Shown here one piece after another: positions 39,467-49,273 of a DNA stretch of 64,000 nt. Origin of the DNA: Kitasatospora sp. SUK 42 (GTDB lineage: Bacteria; Actinomycetota; Actinomycetes; Streptomycetales; Streptomycetaceae). The notes below the pieces were generated by a model that worked only from the letters and a program-made list of their open reading frames with translations, was not told the DNA's origin and did no database searches. Numbering within the stretch: the stretch's first letter is position 1; each line of letters begins with the position of its first letter. The translations under genes were made by a program, and so were the position numbers. The DNA lies in contig NZ_LFMD02000003.1 in NCBI RefSeq assembly GCF_015776785.2, forward strand, positions 1,396,330-1,460,329, given 5' to 3'.

Positions 39467-40105
39467 ATGAGTTACCCGCCCGACCCGAACAACCCCTACG
39501 ACCAGCCGCCGGCCGCCGCCCCGGGCTACGGCTACCCGCAGCAGACCCCGCCGCCCGCCGCCCCCGCGTACGGCTACCCGCAGGCCGCCCCGGGCTACGG
39601 CTACCCGCAGGCCGCCCCGGGCTACGGCTACCCGCCGGCCGCGCCGCAGACCATGCCGGGCCTGGTCACGACCGCCCGGGTGCTGCTGTTCGTCGTCGGC
39701 GGCGTGCAGACGATCCTCACGATCATCTACCTGATCGCCGCGGCGGTCGCCAAGGACGCCACCAGCACCCTCAAGACCACGACCGAGGACGACCCCTTCA
39801 CCGCGCTGGGCGACGCCGCCGTCGGCATCATCGTCGTCGTCGCGGTGCTGTTCGGGCTGTTCGCCGCGCTCTCCATCACGCTCGGCGTGAAGTTCGGCAA
39901 GGGCGGCAACGCCGTCCGGATCACCACCATCGTCTACGGCTCGCTCGGCGCGCTGGTCGGCCTGCTGCTCCTGGCGGGCGCCATCACCGGGAGCACCGCG
40001 GTGGGCCTGGTGATGGCCGTGCTGTGGCTGGCGGTCAGCATCATATGGATCACCGCGATGTGCGTCCGGGACGGCGTCAACTGGTTCAACCGGCCGCGCT
40101 ACTGA
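39467..40105 (+). CDS. Pro/Gly/Tyr-rich membrane protein
   Basis: A 212-residue protein. The first 65 residues are a cytoplasmic tail made of tandem PGYGYPQAA units, encoded by nearly identical 24-base repeats around 39585-39635. Four hydrophobic segments follow (LLFVVGGVQTILTIIYLIAA, AAVGIIVVVAVLFGLFAALS, TIVYGSLGALVGLLLLAGAI, LVMAVLWLAVSIIWITAMCV). The layout resembles actinobacterial DUF4064/DUF4190-type tail-repeat membrane proteins of unknown role. The ATG at 39467 follows CCCGGAGGCATCC. A bidirectional terminator follows. Confidence 0.82.
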   Translation: MSYPPDPNNPYDQPPAAAPGYGYPQQTPPPAAPAYGYPQAAPGYGYPQAAPGYGYPPAAPQTMPGLVTTARVLLFVVGGVQTILTIIYLIAAAVAKDATSTLKTTTEDDPFTALGDAAVGIIVVVAVLFGLFAALSITLGVKFGKGGNAVRITTIVYGSLGALVGLLLLAGAITGSTAVGLVMAVLWLAVSIIWITAMCVRDGVNWFNRPRY

Positions 40106-40119
40106 TCGGCCCGCACCAG

Positions 40120-40163
40120 CAGAGCGGCCCGGCTTCCTCCGAGGAGGGAGCCGGGCCGCTCTG
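40120..40163. terminator. Bidirectional terminator
   Basis: CAGAGCGGCCCGGCT (40120-40134) pairs with 40149-40163; the intervening bases can extend the stem. It separates the convergent membrane-protein gene and purH. Confidence 0.75.
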
Positions 40164-40195
40164 TCATGCCGTCACACCGTCAGGCGGTCACACCG

Positions 40196-41797
40196 TCAGT
40201 GGAAGAAGTGGCGCGCGCCGGTGAAGTACATCGTCACGCCCGCCTTCTCGGCGGCCTCGATGACCTGCTCGTCGCGGATCGAACCACCCGGCTGGACGAT
40301 CGCCCGCACACCCGCGGCGATCAGGATCTCCGGACCGTCCGGGAACGGGAAGAAGGCGTCCGAGGCCGCGAAGGAGCCCTTGGCCCGCTCGCCGGCCCGC
40401 TCGACCGCGAGCTTGCAGGAGTCGACCCGGTTGACCTGGCCCATGCCGACGCCGACCGAGGCGCCGTCCTTGGCCAGCAGGATCGCGTTCGACTTGACGG
40501 CCCGACAGGCCCGCCAGGCGAAGGCCAGCTCGGCCAGCTCGGCCTCGGAGAGCGCCTCACCGGTGGCCAGCGTCCAGTTCGCCGGGTCGTCGCCCTCGGC
40601 GTGCACCCGGTCGGCGTCCTGGAGCAGCACGCCGCCGGAGATCGGGCGCACCTCCTGGCGGTTGACCGGGGCCTCGGGGGCGACCAGCACCCGCAGGTTC
40701 TTCTTGCGCGCCAGCACCTCGACCGCGCCGTCCTCGTAGCCGGGGGCCACGACGACCTCGGTGAAGATCGGGGCGATCTGCTCGGCCAGCTCGACGGTGA
40801 CCGGGCGGTTCACCGCGATCACGCCGCCGTACGCGGAGACCGGGTCGCACTCGTGCGCCTTGCGGTGCGCCTCGACGACGTCGGCGCCGGTCGCGATGCC
40901 GCACGGGTTGGCGTGCTTGATGATCGCGACGGCCGGCTCGGCGTGGTCGTAGGCGGCACGGCGGGCGGCGTCGGTGTCGACGTAGTTGTTGTACGACATC
41001 TCCTTGCCGTGCAGCTGCTGCGCGCCGGCCAGGCCGCCGGTGCCGTCGCTGTACAGCGCGGCGCCCTGGTGCGGGTTCTCGCCGTAGCGCAGCACGTTCT
41101 GGCGCTCCCAGGTGGCGCCGAGGAACTCGGGGAAGCCCGCGGCGGAGCCGCTGGTGTTCGCAGTGTCGCTCGGCGCGTAGCCGGCCTCGAACCAGGAGGC
41201 GACGGCCACGTCGTAGGCGGCGGTGTGGGCGAACGCGGCACCGGCCAGGCGCTTGCGGGTGGCCAGGTCGAAGCCGCCCTCCCGGACGGCCTCCAGCACG
41301 TCCCCGTACCGGGCCGGGTCGACCACGACGGCCACCGAGGGGTGGTTCTTGGCGGCGGCGCGGACCATGCTCGGGCCGCCGATGTCGATCTGCTCGACGC
41401 ACTCGTCCGGGGTGGCGCCGGAGGCGACGGTGGCCTTGAACGGGTAGAGGTTCACCACGACCAGGTCGAAGGGCTCGACACCGAGCTCGGCCAGCTGCGC
41501 GCGGTGCGACTCCAGCCGCAGGTCGGCGAGCACACCGGCGTGCACCCGCGGGTGCAGGGTCTTCACGCGGCCGTCCAGGCACTCCGGGAAGCCGGTGAGC
41601 TCGGAGACCTCGGTCACCGGGACACCGGCGGCGGCGATCCGGCCGGCGGTGGAGCCGGTGGAGACGATGGCGACCCCGGCGGCGTGCAGGCCCTGGGCCA
41701 GCTCCTCCAGACCGGTCTTGTCGTACACACTGATCAGCGCGCGACGGATCGGACGGATGTTCTCGGAGACAGGGGGGGTGGTGGAGCTGGCACTCAT
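40196..41797 (-). CDS. purH: AICAR transformylase / IMP cyclohydrolase
   Basis: Catalyses the last two steps of IMP synthesis, 533 residues. The N-terminal IMP cyclohydrolase half shows [36 protein letters not shown] and [17 protein letters not shown]. The C-terminal formyltransferase half has [25 protein letters not shown] with the catalytic Lys-His pair and [14 protein letters not shown]. The ATG overlaps the purN stop as ATGA. Formyl donor comes from the FolD pathway. Likely regulated from the palindrome upstream of purN. Confidence 0.96.
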   Translation of the reverse strand: MSASSTTPPVSENIRPIRRALISVYDKTGLEELAQGLHAAGVAIVSTGSTAGRIAAAGVPVTEVSELTGFPECLDGRVKTLHPRVHAGVLADLRLESHRAQLAELGVEPFDLVVVNLYPFKATVASGATPDECVEQIDIGGPSMVRAAAKNHPSVAVVVDPARYGDVLEAVREGGFDLATRKRLAGAAFAHTAAYDVAVASWFEAGYAPSDTANTSGSAAGFPEFLGATWERQNVLRYGENPHQGAALYSDGTGGLAGAQQLHGKEMSYNNYVDTDAARRAAYDHAEPAVAIIKHANPCGIATGADVVEAHRKAHECDPVSAYGGVIAVNRPVTVELAEQIAPIFTEVVVAPGYEDGAVEVLARKKNLRVLVAPEAPVNRQEVRPISGGVLLQDADRVHAEGDDPANWTLATGEALSEAELAELAFAWRACRAVKSNAILLAKDGASVGVGMGQVNRVDSCKLAVERAGERAKGSFAASDAFFPFPDGPEILIAAGVRAIVQPGGSIRDEQVIEAAEKAGVTMYFTGARHFFH

Positions 41798-42453
41798 GCC
41801 GGGATCCATACCTTTCGGTCCTCGATGCGGTGGCCCTCGCGGGCCAGCCGGCCCACGACGTCGACGAGCAGCTTGCGCTCGACAGTCTTGATGCGCTCGT
41901 GCAGCGCGTCGCCGCCATCGGCGTGGTCGGCGTCGACAACCTCGACGACGCCCTGCGCGATGATCGGCCCGGTGTCCACGCCGGCGTCGACCAGGTGGAC
42001 GGTGCAGCCGGTGACCTTCACCCCGTACGCGAGGGCGTCGGTGACGCCGTGGGCGCCGGGGAAGGACGGCAGCAGTGCGGGGTGGGTGTTGACGATCCGT
42101 CCGGCGAAGGCCGCGATGAACTCGGGGCCGAGGATCTTCATGAAGCCGGCCGTGACCACCAGGTCCGGCTGGTGGGCGGCGACGGAGGCGGTCAGCGCGC
42201 CGTCCCAGTCGGCGCGGTCCGGGAAGTCCTTCACCCGGTGGACGAAGGTCGGCAGGCCCGCCTTCTCGGCGCGCTCCAGGCCGACGATCCCGTCCCGGTC
42301 CGCGCCCACCGCGACGATCTCGGCGCCGTAGGCCGGGTCGGCGACGGCGTCGATCAGCGCCTGCAGGTTGGTGCCGGAGCCGGAGACCAGCACCACCAGG
42401 CGGGCCGGTCCGGGCGTGCGGGGCGGGAAGAGCTGAGCGGGGGCGGCGGCCAC
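41794..42453 (-). CDS. purN: Phosphoribosylglycinamide formyltransferase
   Basis: Transfers formyl from 10-formyl-THF to GAR in purine synthesis. The core shows [15 protein letters not shown] (phosphate loop), [30 protein letters not shown] with the catalytic Asn/His, and [13 protein letters not shown] with the catalytic Asp. GTG at 42453 is chosen (219 residues) because GGAG lies upstream and the preceding segment is unlike other PurN proteins; GTG at 42513 is the longest option. Coupled to purH. Confidence 0.93.
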   Translation of the reverse strand: MAAAPAQLFPPRTPGPARLVVLVSGSGTNLQALIDAVADPAYGAEIVAVGADRDGIVGLERAEKAGLPTFVHRVKDFPDRADWDGALTASVAAHQPDLVVTAGFMKILGPEFIAAFAGRIVNTHPALLPSFPGAHGVTDALAYGVKVTGCTVHLVDAGVDTGPIIAQGVVEVVDADHADGGDALHERIKTVERKLLVDVVGRLAREGHRIEDRKVWIPA

Positions 42454-42855
42454 TGCGCGATTCTCCGTAGGTCGGGCGCCGTCCGCTGGTACGTCCACCG
42501 GCGGTGGGGCCACTACGAACGGCAGGTCGAGCGAAGGGGAACACCAGGAGAACCCGCCGCGACGCGGGCCCCGGGGAACCTATGTGAGCTGCTGACCGTC
42601 ACCACGATAACGGCTGGTCGGAGGGCCTCCGCACCCTCCCGGCGGCGCTACGCGCGTAGTTGAGACGGGGATCTCCTCGGCCCCGCCGCGCCGGAGTCGT
42701 CCAGGCCCGCCCCGGCCGGACGGACCTCCGGGCCGGACCGGCCTGGCAGGCCCCCGGCGGACCGTCGAACACCTGCGGGATCATTGGGAGCGCGGGAGAC
42801 CGCTCCGACGCGAGACCCTCCGAACGAGCCCCGACCGAGAAGGAATGGCTGAACC
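42454..42855. other. 402-base divergent control region between purN and a membrane-protein gene
   Basis: No gene is seen. It contains the perfect CTACGCGCGTAG palindrome at 42648-42659. On the minus strand several weak -10 candidates lie between that palindrome and purN (for example TAGGTT about 120 bases before the start). The plus-strand promoter for the gene at 42856 must also lie here. Confidence 0.5.
42648..42659. promoter_or_regulatory. Perfect palindrome CTACGCGCGTAG upstream of purN-purH
   Basis: Identical over all twelve bases to the element at the add promoter. It is about 195 bases upstream of purN and a similar distance from the divergent plus-strand gene. The shared occurrence with salvage genes argues for purN-purH as the target. 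Confidence 0.55.
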
Positions 42856-43479
42856 ATGAGCAGCGGCGACGACACCGGCGAGCGCAACCCCTTCGCGCCG
42901 CCGCCGGCGGACACCCCGGACCAGCCGTGGCAGCCGCGCAGCCCCTGGCCCGGCCAGGGCCCGGAGGGCGAGGGCGACCGGCCGCAGTTCCCGCCGCCGT
43001 GGGGCCAGGGCCAGGACGACGGCCGCCCCGGCCGACGGCCGTCGGCCCCGCAGCCGCCCCGGCTCGACCCGACCGACCCGGCCCACCGCAAGGCCCGCAA
43101 CGCCGCGCTGGCCGGGCCCTTCGCGCTGGTCTGCCTGTTCGCGGGCCTCCGCTGGATCGCGCTGCTGGTCGGCCTGCTCGGCATCGCCTGGGGCATCGGC
43201 GCGCTGCGCACCCGGAAGCCTGCGGCGGCGGGCGCGCCCGGGGGCCCGGCCGGAGTGGCCCCCGGGGTCGCGGAGCCGAACCCGCTCACTCCGGCGGCGC
43301 TGGCCGGGATCCTCACCGGCGCGATGACGGTGATGGCCGCCACCACGGTGATCGGCCTCGGGGTGTACTACAAGGACTACGAGACCTGCGTCCGGGACTC
43401 GCTGACCAACGTCGGGGTCGAGAACTGCGACCGGTACGCGCCGCAGTGGTACGTGGACTTCAACGGGAACGCGGAGTAG
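42856..43479 (+). CDS. Pro-rich-tail membrane protein of unknown function
   Basis: A 207-residue protein with a long Pro/Gly/Asp-rich cytoplasmic tail (to about residue 75), two adjacent short hydrophobic segments (ALAGPFALVCLFAGLRWIAL, LVGLLGIAWGIGAL), a Gly/Ala/Pro linker, a third helix (GAMTVMAATTVIGLGVYY) and a C-terminal outer domain with two Cys (ETCVRDSL, ENCDRYAP) that could form a disulfide. I do not recognise a named family. AAGGA lies 12 bases before the ATG. The last 20 bases overlap the convergent gene. Confidence 0.75.
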   Translation: MSSGDDTGERNPFAPPPADTPDQPWQPRSPWPGQGPEGEGDRPQFPPPWGQGQDDGRPGRRPSAPQPPRLDPTDPAHRKARNAALAGPFALVCLFAGLRWIALLVGLLGIAWGIGALRTRKPAAAGAPGGPAGVAPGVAEPNPLTPAALAGILTGAMTVMAATTVIGLGVYYKDYETCVRDSLTNVGVENCDRYAPQWYVDFNGNAE

Positions 43480-44989
43480 CCGAGCGGCGGCCGGTTCCGG
43501 GCTCACCGTCTCCGGACTCTCCGACTCCCGGCCCGCCGGCTTCCGGCCCGCCGGCTTCCGGCCCGCCGGCTTCCGGCCCGGCCGCGGGGCGCCGGCCGGA
43601 CAGCCGCAGCACCAGGGCGTACGTACCGGCGCGCAGCAGAAGCGCGCCCCGGCGGGTCTGCTCCGCGAGCCGGGCGTACACGCCCTGGCCGTGCGCCGGG
43701 TGCTGACCGGCCAGCAGGCCCGCCGCCGCCAGCCCCCGGTGCCGCACCAGCAGGGCGCCCGGCACGGCCACCACGGCCAGCCAGCCCGCCGCCGCCAGGC
43801 CCGTCCACCACGGCACCGGCCCCAGCCGGGCCATCCGCCCGCCCGCCAGCGCCCCGCCCGACAGCCAGCCCAGCACCGCCGCCCCGGCGCCGAGCAGCAG
43901 CGCGGCCGCCACGGCGGCCGCCACCGTCGCACCGGGCGGCCAGGGGCCGCGGCCACCCGCCGGGGACCGCCCGCCCGCGGCCGCGCGGCCCAGCAGGACG
44001 GCGGGCACCAGCCCCGCCAGCAGCGGCAGCAGCAGCGCCGCCAACCGCCAGCCGCCCGGGCCCTCCTGCGGCAGCAGGGCGAACAGCGGGAACTCCGGCA
44101 CCGGGCCGAGCGCCGTACCGCCCGGCGACACCAGCGTCCCGGCGCCGACCGCGAAACCCGGACCCAGCGCGTACGCCGCGCCCCACAGCACCGCGTTCGG
44201 CAGCAGCACCGCGGTGAGCAGCAGCAGCCCGAGCACCGCCGTGGGCCCGCCGCCGAGCAGCGCCATCCCGCGCCCGCCGCCGGTCGCCGCGTCCAGCAGC
44301 GCCGCCACCGCCACCAGCACCCCGCCCGCCGCGACCAGGCCGGCCCCGGCCGCACCGGCCGCCCGCCGCACCACCGCGGCGCCGTCGTCCGGCCGCCAGC
44401 GCGGCGGGAGCCGGTCGAGCAGCGGGCCCGGCCCGGACGGCACGAGCCGCGCGGACCGTACGCCCGCGGCCGTCGCCAGGGCGGCGAGCAGGCCCACCGC
44501 CGGGAGGTCCAGCAGGACGCGGCTGCGGAACTGCCCTCCGCCCGCACAGTGCAGCGCCACCGCGACCGCCACCGCGCAGTACCCCGCCCACAGCGCCACC
44601 GGGCCGCCCCAGCGCGAGCGCGGCCCGCGCCGCGCCCCGACCCCGGCCGCCGCCCGGTACAACCGCACCACCACCAGGGCGCTGATCAGCAGCGGAGTGA
44701 CGGTCAGCGGGGCGTCGGCCTCCCCACGCAGCACCGGCGCGCCGTGCCCCAGCAGCCAGAGCGCACCCGCCAACCGGGTGGCGCCGGTCGCGCCCGCGTC
44801 CGCGTACGGCGTCATCACCCAGAGCCCGAGCACCGGCACCCCGACCACCGACAGGCCGACCAGCGCCGTCCGCACCCCCGTCAACAGGTCGGCAGACACG
44901 GGGCGTCCACCCAATTCGCCGGGCACTCCGAGGATCGGACGGCCCATCAGCTGCGTCATGCGCCTCATGGTGCCAAGGCGACTCGCCAT
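43460..44989 (-). CDS. Polytopic membrane protein, PerM/DUF6350-like
   Basis: A 509-residue integral membrane protein with many Ala/Leu/Gly-rich helices. The start, SADLLTGVRTALVGLSVVGV and VLGLWVMTPYADAGATGATR, matches actinobacterial DUF6350 proteins, which are annotated as cell division protein PerM after the mycobacterial member. The Gly/Pro-rich C-terminal tail carries a GGPEA repeat encoded by a 15-base tandem repeat at 43531-43580. ATG at 44989 has ACGGAG just upstream. TAATCT about 40 bases upstream is a reasonable -10. Confidence 0.8.
   Translation of the reverse strand: MASRLGTMRRMTQLMGRPILGVPGELGGRPVSADLLTGVRTALVGLSVVGVPVLGLWVMTPYADAGATGATRLAGALWLLGHGAPVLRGEADAPLTVTPLLISALVVVRLYRAAAGVGARRGPRSRWGGPVALWAGYCAVAVAVALHCAGGGQFRSRVLLDLPAVGLLAALATAAGVRSARLVPSGPGPLLDRLPPRWRPDDGAAVVRRAAGAAGAGLVAAGGVLVAVAALLDAATGGGRGMALLGGGPTAVLGLLLLTAVLLPNAVLWGAAYALGPGFAVGAGTLVSPGGTALGPVPEFPLFALLPQEGPGGWRLAALLLPLLAGLVPAVLLGRAAAGGRSPAGGRGPWPPGATVAAAVAAALLLGAGAAVLGWLSGGALAGGRMARLGPVPWWTGLAAAGWLAVVAVPGALLVRHRGLAAAGLLAGQHPAHGQGVYARLAEQTRRGALLLRAGTYALVLRLSGRRPAAGPEAGGPEAGGPEAGGPGVGESGDGEPGTGRRSATPRSR
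43531..43580. repeat. 15-base tandem repeat (3.3 copies)
   Basis: GCCCGCCGGCTTCCG repeats at 43531, 43546 and 43561, with a partial fourth copy. On the minus strand it encodes repeated Gly-Gly-Pro-Glu-Ala in the C-terminal tail of the PerM-like protein. Copy changes would stay in frame. Confidence 0.8.
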
Positions 44990-45091
44990 GCTCCGTGAAG
45001 CGGTAAACCGCCGCCGTGTCCCAGATTATTGGCTTATGCGCATTTTCAGACCCTGCCCCCAAGCCGCCGGCGCCCCGGCCCGGAGCGTCTG

Positions 45092-46819
45092 ATGACCACG
45101 CCGCCCACCCGCACCGCCGAACTGCTGCGGACGTTGACGCCCCGTGAGGCCCAGGCCCTCGCCCACCTCGCCGCCGGCCACGACCTCCGTCGCACCGCCG
45201 CCGCCCTCGGCGTCACCCCCGACACCGTCCGCGGCCATCTCCACCGCGCCATGCGCAAGCTCGGCTGCCCCACCGAGGCCGCCGCCATCGCCCTCGTCAG
45301 AACCGCGACCCCCACCGGCCCGGGCGGGCGCCCCCCGGCACCGCAGGAGCCGGCGGCCGGGGACCGGAAGCGCCGCCCCGGCACCGGACCCGGCCACGAG
45401 GCACCGCCGAAGCGGCAACCCGCCCCGGCACCCGCCGACCAGCGGGACCGCGCCGTACGCCGAACCCCGCCCGCGGAACCCGCCCCGGAAGCGCACGGCA
45501 AGCAGCACCCGAGCACCCGGCGGGAGGCACCGTCGACCCCCAACGATCCCGGAGAGCGCAGCAGCATGGCCCCCACCTCGACGGCGAACACCGGGCAGCG
45601 CCCCGCCGCACCGACGCCGCCCACGGGCGGGAAGCCCCGCCCGGCCCCGGCCCCGGCGCCGGACACCCCGCCCGTGCCGCAGAACGCCCCGCGACCCCCC
45701 GCCGACCCGCGCGAGCGGATCAGTACCGCGCTCACCGAGGCGGCGAGCGGGCGGGAGCTGGCGGACGACCTCGGGCCCACGGAGAGCTTCGAGGAGCTGT
45801 ACGAGGGCTCGTACACCCGGCTGGTGCAGCAGATGTTCCTGCTGACGGCGTGCCGGCACCGGGCGGTGCACTGTGTGCGGCGGGCGTTCGGGGAGGCGCG
45901 GCGGGACTGGGGCGCGGTGGCCGGGGCGGGGGATCCGGAGGTGTGGGTGCGGGTGCGGGCCTGCGAACTGGCGCTGTCGCCCTGGCGCCGGGGCGGGCCC
46001 CGGCGGGTGCACCCGTGGACGCTGCCGCACCGGCGGATCAGGGTGCGTCCGGCGGACGAGGCGCAGGCGGTGCTGCCGGACCACGACCGGCTGACCGACC
46101 AGGACCGCGCCCTGCTGAAGGCCCTGCGCCGGCTGTCACGGCCGCAGCGCCGGGCCCTGGTGCTGCACGACGGGCTGGGGCTGCCGGCCGCGGCGATCGC
46201 GCTTGAGGTCGAGTCGACGCGGACGGCGGCCGAGAGCCGGGTGTGGGCGGCGCGGGCGGCGCTGGCGCAGTGGGTGCCGGAGCTGGTCGGGCCGGATCCC
46301 GCGGCGCCGGGCTTCGCGGACGGGCTGAGCCGGCTGCTGCACCGGGCGGCGGTGCGCGGGTGCCCGGAGCCGCACCGGGAGCCGGTGCCGGTGCTGCGGG
46401 CCCGGCACCGGATGTGGACGGCGGGCCGGACGGGCGCGGCGGCGCTGCTGACGGTGGCGGTGGGCGGGGCCACGCTGGCGACGCTGGCGGGGGCGCGCCC
46501 GGCGGCGCTGTTCCGGCCGCCGGACCCGCCGTCCCCCACGCTGTGCATGGAGGCCCCCGGGGTGGCCGCCAAGGCGGCCGCGAACGCGCCGGACGGGCCG
46601 GGTGTGCCGCTGCTGCCCGGCGGTGCGCCGAACGGCATCAACAGCCTGTGGTGCAGCCCGGCACCGGGGCTGGAGGCGGTGGTGCTGGATCCGCAGCCGC
46701 GGGCGGCCGCGCGCTGGGAGCTGCCGGCCGTGGCCCGGCACGCGCCCCCGCCCCCGCAGGGCCCGGCGGCCTGCCCGCGGTGGACCGAGTTGCCCTGCAC
46801 GACGGGGCCGACGCACTGA
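45092..46819 (+). CDS. LuxR-HTH / sigma-factor-like / transmembrane fusion protein
   Basis: A 575-residue multidomain protein. Residues about 8-65 form a LuxR-type helix-turn-helix (LTPREAQALAHLAAGHDLRR, VTPDTVRGHLHRAMRKLGCP). A 150-residue Pro/Ala/Arg linker follows. Residues about 215-405 resemble an ECF sigma factor: SFEELYEGSYTRLVQQMFLL for region 2 and LLKALRRLSRPQRRALVLHD plus a helix-turn-helix for region 4. One helix (GAAALLTVAVGGATLATLAG) precedes an outer domain with four Cys. It could be a membrane-tethered regulator. GGAG lies before the ATG at 45092. Divergent from the PerM-like gene. Confidence 0.78.
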   Translation: MTTPPTRTAELLRTLTPREAQALAHLAAGHDLRRTAAALGVTPDTVRGHLHRAMRKLGCPTEAAAIALVRTATPTGPGGRPPAPQEPAAGDRKRRPGTGPGHEAPPKRQPAPAPADQRDRAVRRTPPAEPAPEAHGKQHPSTRREAPSTPNDPGERSSMAPTSTANTGQRPAAPTPPTGGKPRPAPAPAPDTPPVPQNAPRPPADPRERISTALTEAASGRELADDLGPTESFEELYEGSYTRLVQQMFLLTACRHRAVHCVRRAFGEARRDWGAVAGAGDPEVWVRVRACELALSPWRRGGPRRVHPWTLPHRRIRVRPADEAQAVLPDHDRLTDQDRALLKALRRLSRPQRRALVLHDGLGLPAAAIALEVESTRTAAESRVWAARAALAQWVPELVGPDPAAPGFADGLSRLLHRAAVRGCPEPHREPVPVLRARHRMWTAGRTGAAALLTVAVGGATLATLAGARPAALFRPPDPPSPTLCMEAPGVAAKAAANAPDGPGVPLLPGGAPNGINSLWCSPAPGLEAVVLDPQPRAAARWELPAVARHAPPPPQGPAACPRWTELPCTTGPTH

Positions 46820-46831
46820 GCGGGCGCCACA

Positions 46832-46874
46832 ACGGCGAGCGCCCCCGCCCGGAAGGGGTGGGGGCGCTCGCCGT
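46832..46874. terminator. Bidirectional terminator
   Basis: ACGGCGAGCGCCCC (46832-46845) pairs exactly with 46861-46874 between the convergent sigma-like gene and sucD. Confidence 0.8.
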
Positions 46875-46888
46875 GCGAGGTTCCGGGA

Positions 46889-47779
46889 TCAGGCCTGGGC
46901 GGCGATGATCTCGCGGGCCAGGCGGGCGGTCTCGGACGGCGTCTTGCCGACCTTGACACCGGCGGCCTCAAGGGCCTCCTTCTTCGCCTGGGCGGTGCCC
47001 GAGGAGCCGGAGACGATGGCGCCGGCGTGGCCCATGGTCTTGCCCTCGGGGGCGGTGAAGCCCGCGACGTAGCCGACGACCGGCTTGGTCACGTGCTCGG
47101 CGATGTAGGTCGCGGCACGCTCCTCGGCGTCGCCGCCGATCTCACCGATCATGACGATGAGCTCGGTCTCCGGGTCCTCCTGGAAGGCCTTGAGGGCGTC
47201 GATGTGGGTGGTGCCGATGACCGGGTCACCGCCGATGCCCACGGCCGAGGAGAAGCCGATGTCGCGCAGCTCGTACATGAGCTGGTAGGTCAGGGTGCCG
47301 GACTTCGAGACCAGACCGATCTTGCCGGAGCTGGTGATGTCGGCCGGGATGATGCCGGCGTTCGACTGTCCGGGGCTGATCAGGCCGGGGCAGTTCGGGC
47401 CGATGATGCGGGTCTTGTTGCCCTTGGCACCGGCGTGCGCCCAGAAGGCGGCGGTGTCGTGCACCGGAACGCCCTCGGTGATGACGACGGCCAGGCCGAT
47501 CTCGGCGTCGATGGCCTCGACCACGGCGGCCTTGGTGAACGCCGGCGGCACGAAGAGGACGGAGACGTCGGCGCCGGTCTTCTCCATCGCCTCGGCGACG
47601 GAGCCGAAGACCGGGATCTCGGTGCCGTCGACGTCGACCGTGGTACCGGCCTTGCGCGGGTTGACACCGCCGACGATCTGGGTGCCGGAGGCGAGCATGC
47701 GGCGGGTGTGCTTCATGCCCTCGGCGCCGGTCATGCCCTGGACGATGACCTTGCTGTCCTTGGTAAGGAAGATAGCCAT
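46889..47779 (-). CDS. sucD: Succinyl-CoA synthetase alpha subunit
   Basis: Forms succinyl-phosphate via a phosphohistidine and binds CoA; 296 residues. Visible blocks: [85 protein letters not shown], and the phospho-His motif [17 protein letters not shown]. It lies 18 bases after sucC in one operon. Confidence 0.97.
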   Translation of the reverse strand: MAIFLTKDSKVIVQGMTGAEGMKHTRRMLASGTQIVGGVNPRKAGTTVDVDGTEIPVFGSVAEAMEKTGADVSVLFVPPAFTKAAVVEAIDAEIGLAVVITEGVPVHDTAAFWAHAGAKGNKTRIIGPNCPGLISPGQSNAGIIPADITSSGKIGLVSKSGTLTYQLMYELRDIGFSSAVGIGGDPVIGTTHIDALKAFQEDPETELIVMIGEIGGDAEERAATYIAEHVTKPVVGYVAGFTAPEGKTMGHAGAIVSGSSGTAQAKKEALEAAGVKVGKTPSETARLAREIIAAQA

Positions 47780-47797
47780 GGTGTTAAGTCCCCTTCC

Positions 47798-48970
47798 TTA
47801 CTTGTTGGCCAGCTCGGCGGCGCGGTCAGCGGCGCCGTCCATGGTGTCCACACGCTGCACCAGCGGGTGGTTGGCGTCGTCGAGGATCTTGCGACCCAGC
47901 TCCGCGTTGTTGCCGTCCAGGCGGACGACCAGCGGCTTGGTGACGTTCTCGCCCTTGCTCGCGAGGAGCTCCAGGGCCTGCACGATGCCGTTGGCGACCG
48001 CGTCGCACGCGGTGATGCCGCCGAAGACGTTGACGAAGACCGACTTGACGTCGGGGTCGCCGAGGATGATCTCCAGGCCGTTGGCCATGACCTCGGCGGA
48101 GGCGCCGCCACCGATGTCGAGGAAGTTGGCGGGCTTGACGCCGCCGTGCTTCTCGCCGGCGTAGGCGACCACGTCGAGGGTGCTCATGACGAGGCCCGCG
48201 CCGTTGCCGATGATGCCGACCTGGCCGTCGAGCTTGACGTAGTTCAGGCCCTTGGCCTTGGCGGCGGCCTCCAGCGGGTTGGCCGCGGCCTTGTCCTCCA
48301 GGGCCTCGTGCTCGGGCTGGCGGAACTCGGCGTTGTCGTCCAGGGAGACCTTGCCGTCGAGCGCGATGATCTTGCCCTCGCCGGACTTGATCAGCGGGTT
48401 GACCTCGACGAGGAGGGCGTCCTCGGCGATGAAGACCTTCCAGAGCTTCTGGAGGACGTCGGCGACCTGGTCGGCGATCTCGGCCGGGAACTTCGCCGCG
48501 GCGACGATCTCGGCGGCCTTCTCCGGGGTGCAGCCCTCGTTGGCGTCGACCGGGATCTTCGCGAGCGCCTCGGGGTTCTGCTCGGCGACGACCTCGATCT
48601 CCACGCCGCCCTCGACGCTGGCCATGGCCAGGAAGGTGCGGTTGGTGCGGTCCAGCAGGAACGAGACGTAGTACTCGTCCTTGATGTCCGCGGTCTGGGC
48701 CAGCATCACCTTGTGAACGGTGTGGCCCTTGATGTCCATGCCGAGGATCTGCTCGGCCTTGGCGACGGCGTCCGCCGGGTCGGCGGCGAGCTTGACGCCG
48801 CCGGCCTTGCCTCGGCCGCCCACCTTCACCTGAGCCTTGACGACGGCGCGGCCGCCGAAGCGCTCCGCGATGGCGGCAGCGTCTGCGGCGGTCTCGATGA
48901 CATCGCCGTCAAGCACGGGCACACCGTGCTTGGCGAAGAGGTCCCTCGCCTGGTACTCGAACAGGTCCAC
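47798..48970 (-). CDS. sucC: Succinyl-CoA synthetase beta subunit
   Basis: Nucleotide-binding subunit of the TCA enzyme making ATP or GTP from succinyl-CoA; 390 residues. The N-terminal ATP-grasp starts [20 protein letters not shown], with [20 protein letters not shown] and [15 protein letters not shown]. The C-terminal ligase domain has [20 protein letters not shown] and [19 protein letters not shown]. The GTG at 48970 is chosen for AAGGA at seven bases. The promoter lies in the 303-base region upstream. Confidence 0.97.
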   Translation of the reverse strand: MDLFEYQARDLFAKHGVPVLDGDVIETAADAAAIAERFGGRAVVKAQVKVGGRGKAGGVKLAADPADAVAKAEQILGMDIKGHTVHKVMLAQTADIKDEYYVSFLLDRTNRTFLAMASVEGGVEIEVVAEQNPEALAKIPVDANEGCTPEKAAEIVAAAKFPAEIADQVADVLQKLWKVFIAEDALLVEVNPLIKSGEGKIIALDGKVSLDDNAEFRQPEHEALEDKAAANPLEAAAKAKGLNYVKLDGQVGIIGNGAGLVMSTLDVVAYAGEKHGGVKPANFLDIGGGASAEVMANGLEIILGDPDVKSVFVNVFGGITACDAVANGIVQALELLASKGENVTKPLVVRLDGNNAELGRKILDDANHPLVQRVDTMDGAADRAAELANK

Positions 48971-49273
48971 GTGTTTGTCCTTGTTCGTGGTCGCGGATTG
49001 TGTCTCTACGAGCGTGCCACGGCAGGATCTTCGCTGCGGGTCGTCGGGGCGGTGCGGGTACGCAGAGGTACGGCCTTGCGGCCCACACAGCCACGGGCGC
49101 ACACGTCAATCAACACGCGCGTCACGTCCGTCTGGCAGGTTATCCCCGTGGGAGGGGCCTGTTCCGCCCGGGGCCCTGTCCGTCCTGGGTGAGAACCGTC
49201 ACAGAACTGCCGGGTGGACCGGGCGGACGCCCGGTCCACCGATCGAGTGCGTTGACCTGTTCGGGTGAAACTC
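48971..49273. other. 303-base region upstream of sucC
   Basis: No gene. The minus-strand promoter of sucCD should be here; TTGATTGACG around 49105-49115 offers a -35, but no convincing -10 is seen. The right part holds the terminator of the VWA gene at 49213-49240. Confidence 0.45.
49213..49240 (-). terminator. Terminator of the MoxR-DUF5682-VWA operon
   Basis: GGTGGACCGGGC (49213-49224) pairs exactly with 49229-49240, with a four-base loop, 34 bases past the VWA gene stop. Confidence 0.7.

Noticed and set aside
49114-49123. CACGCGCGTC upstream of sucC as a fifth copy of the nucleoside palindrome
   Set aside because: The eight-base CG core matches, but both outer bases differ from TACGCGCGTA, and such cores are common in GC-rich DNA.
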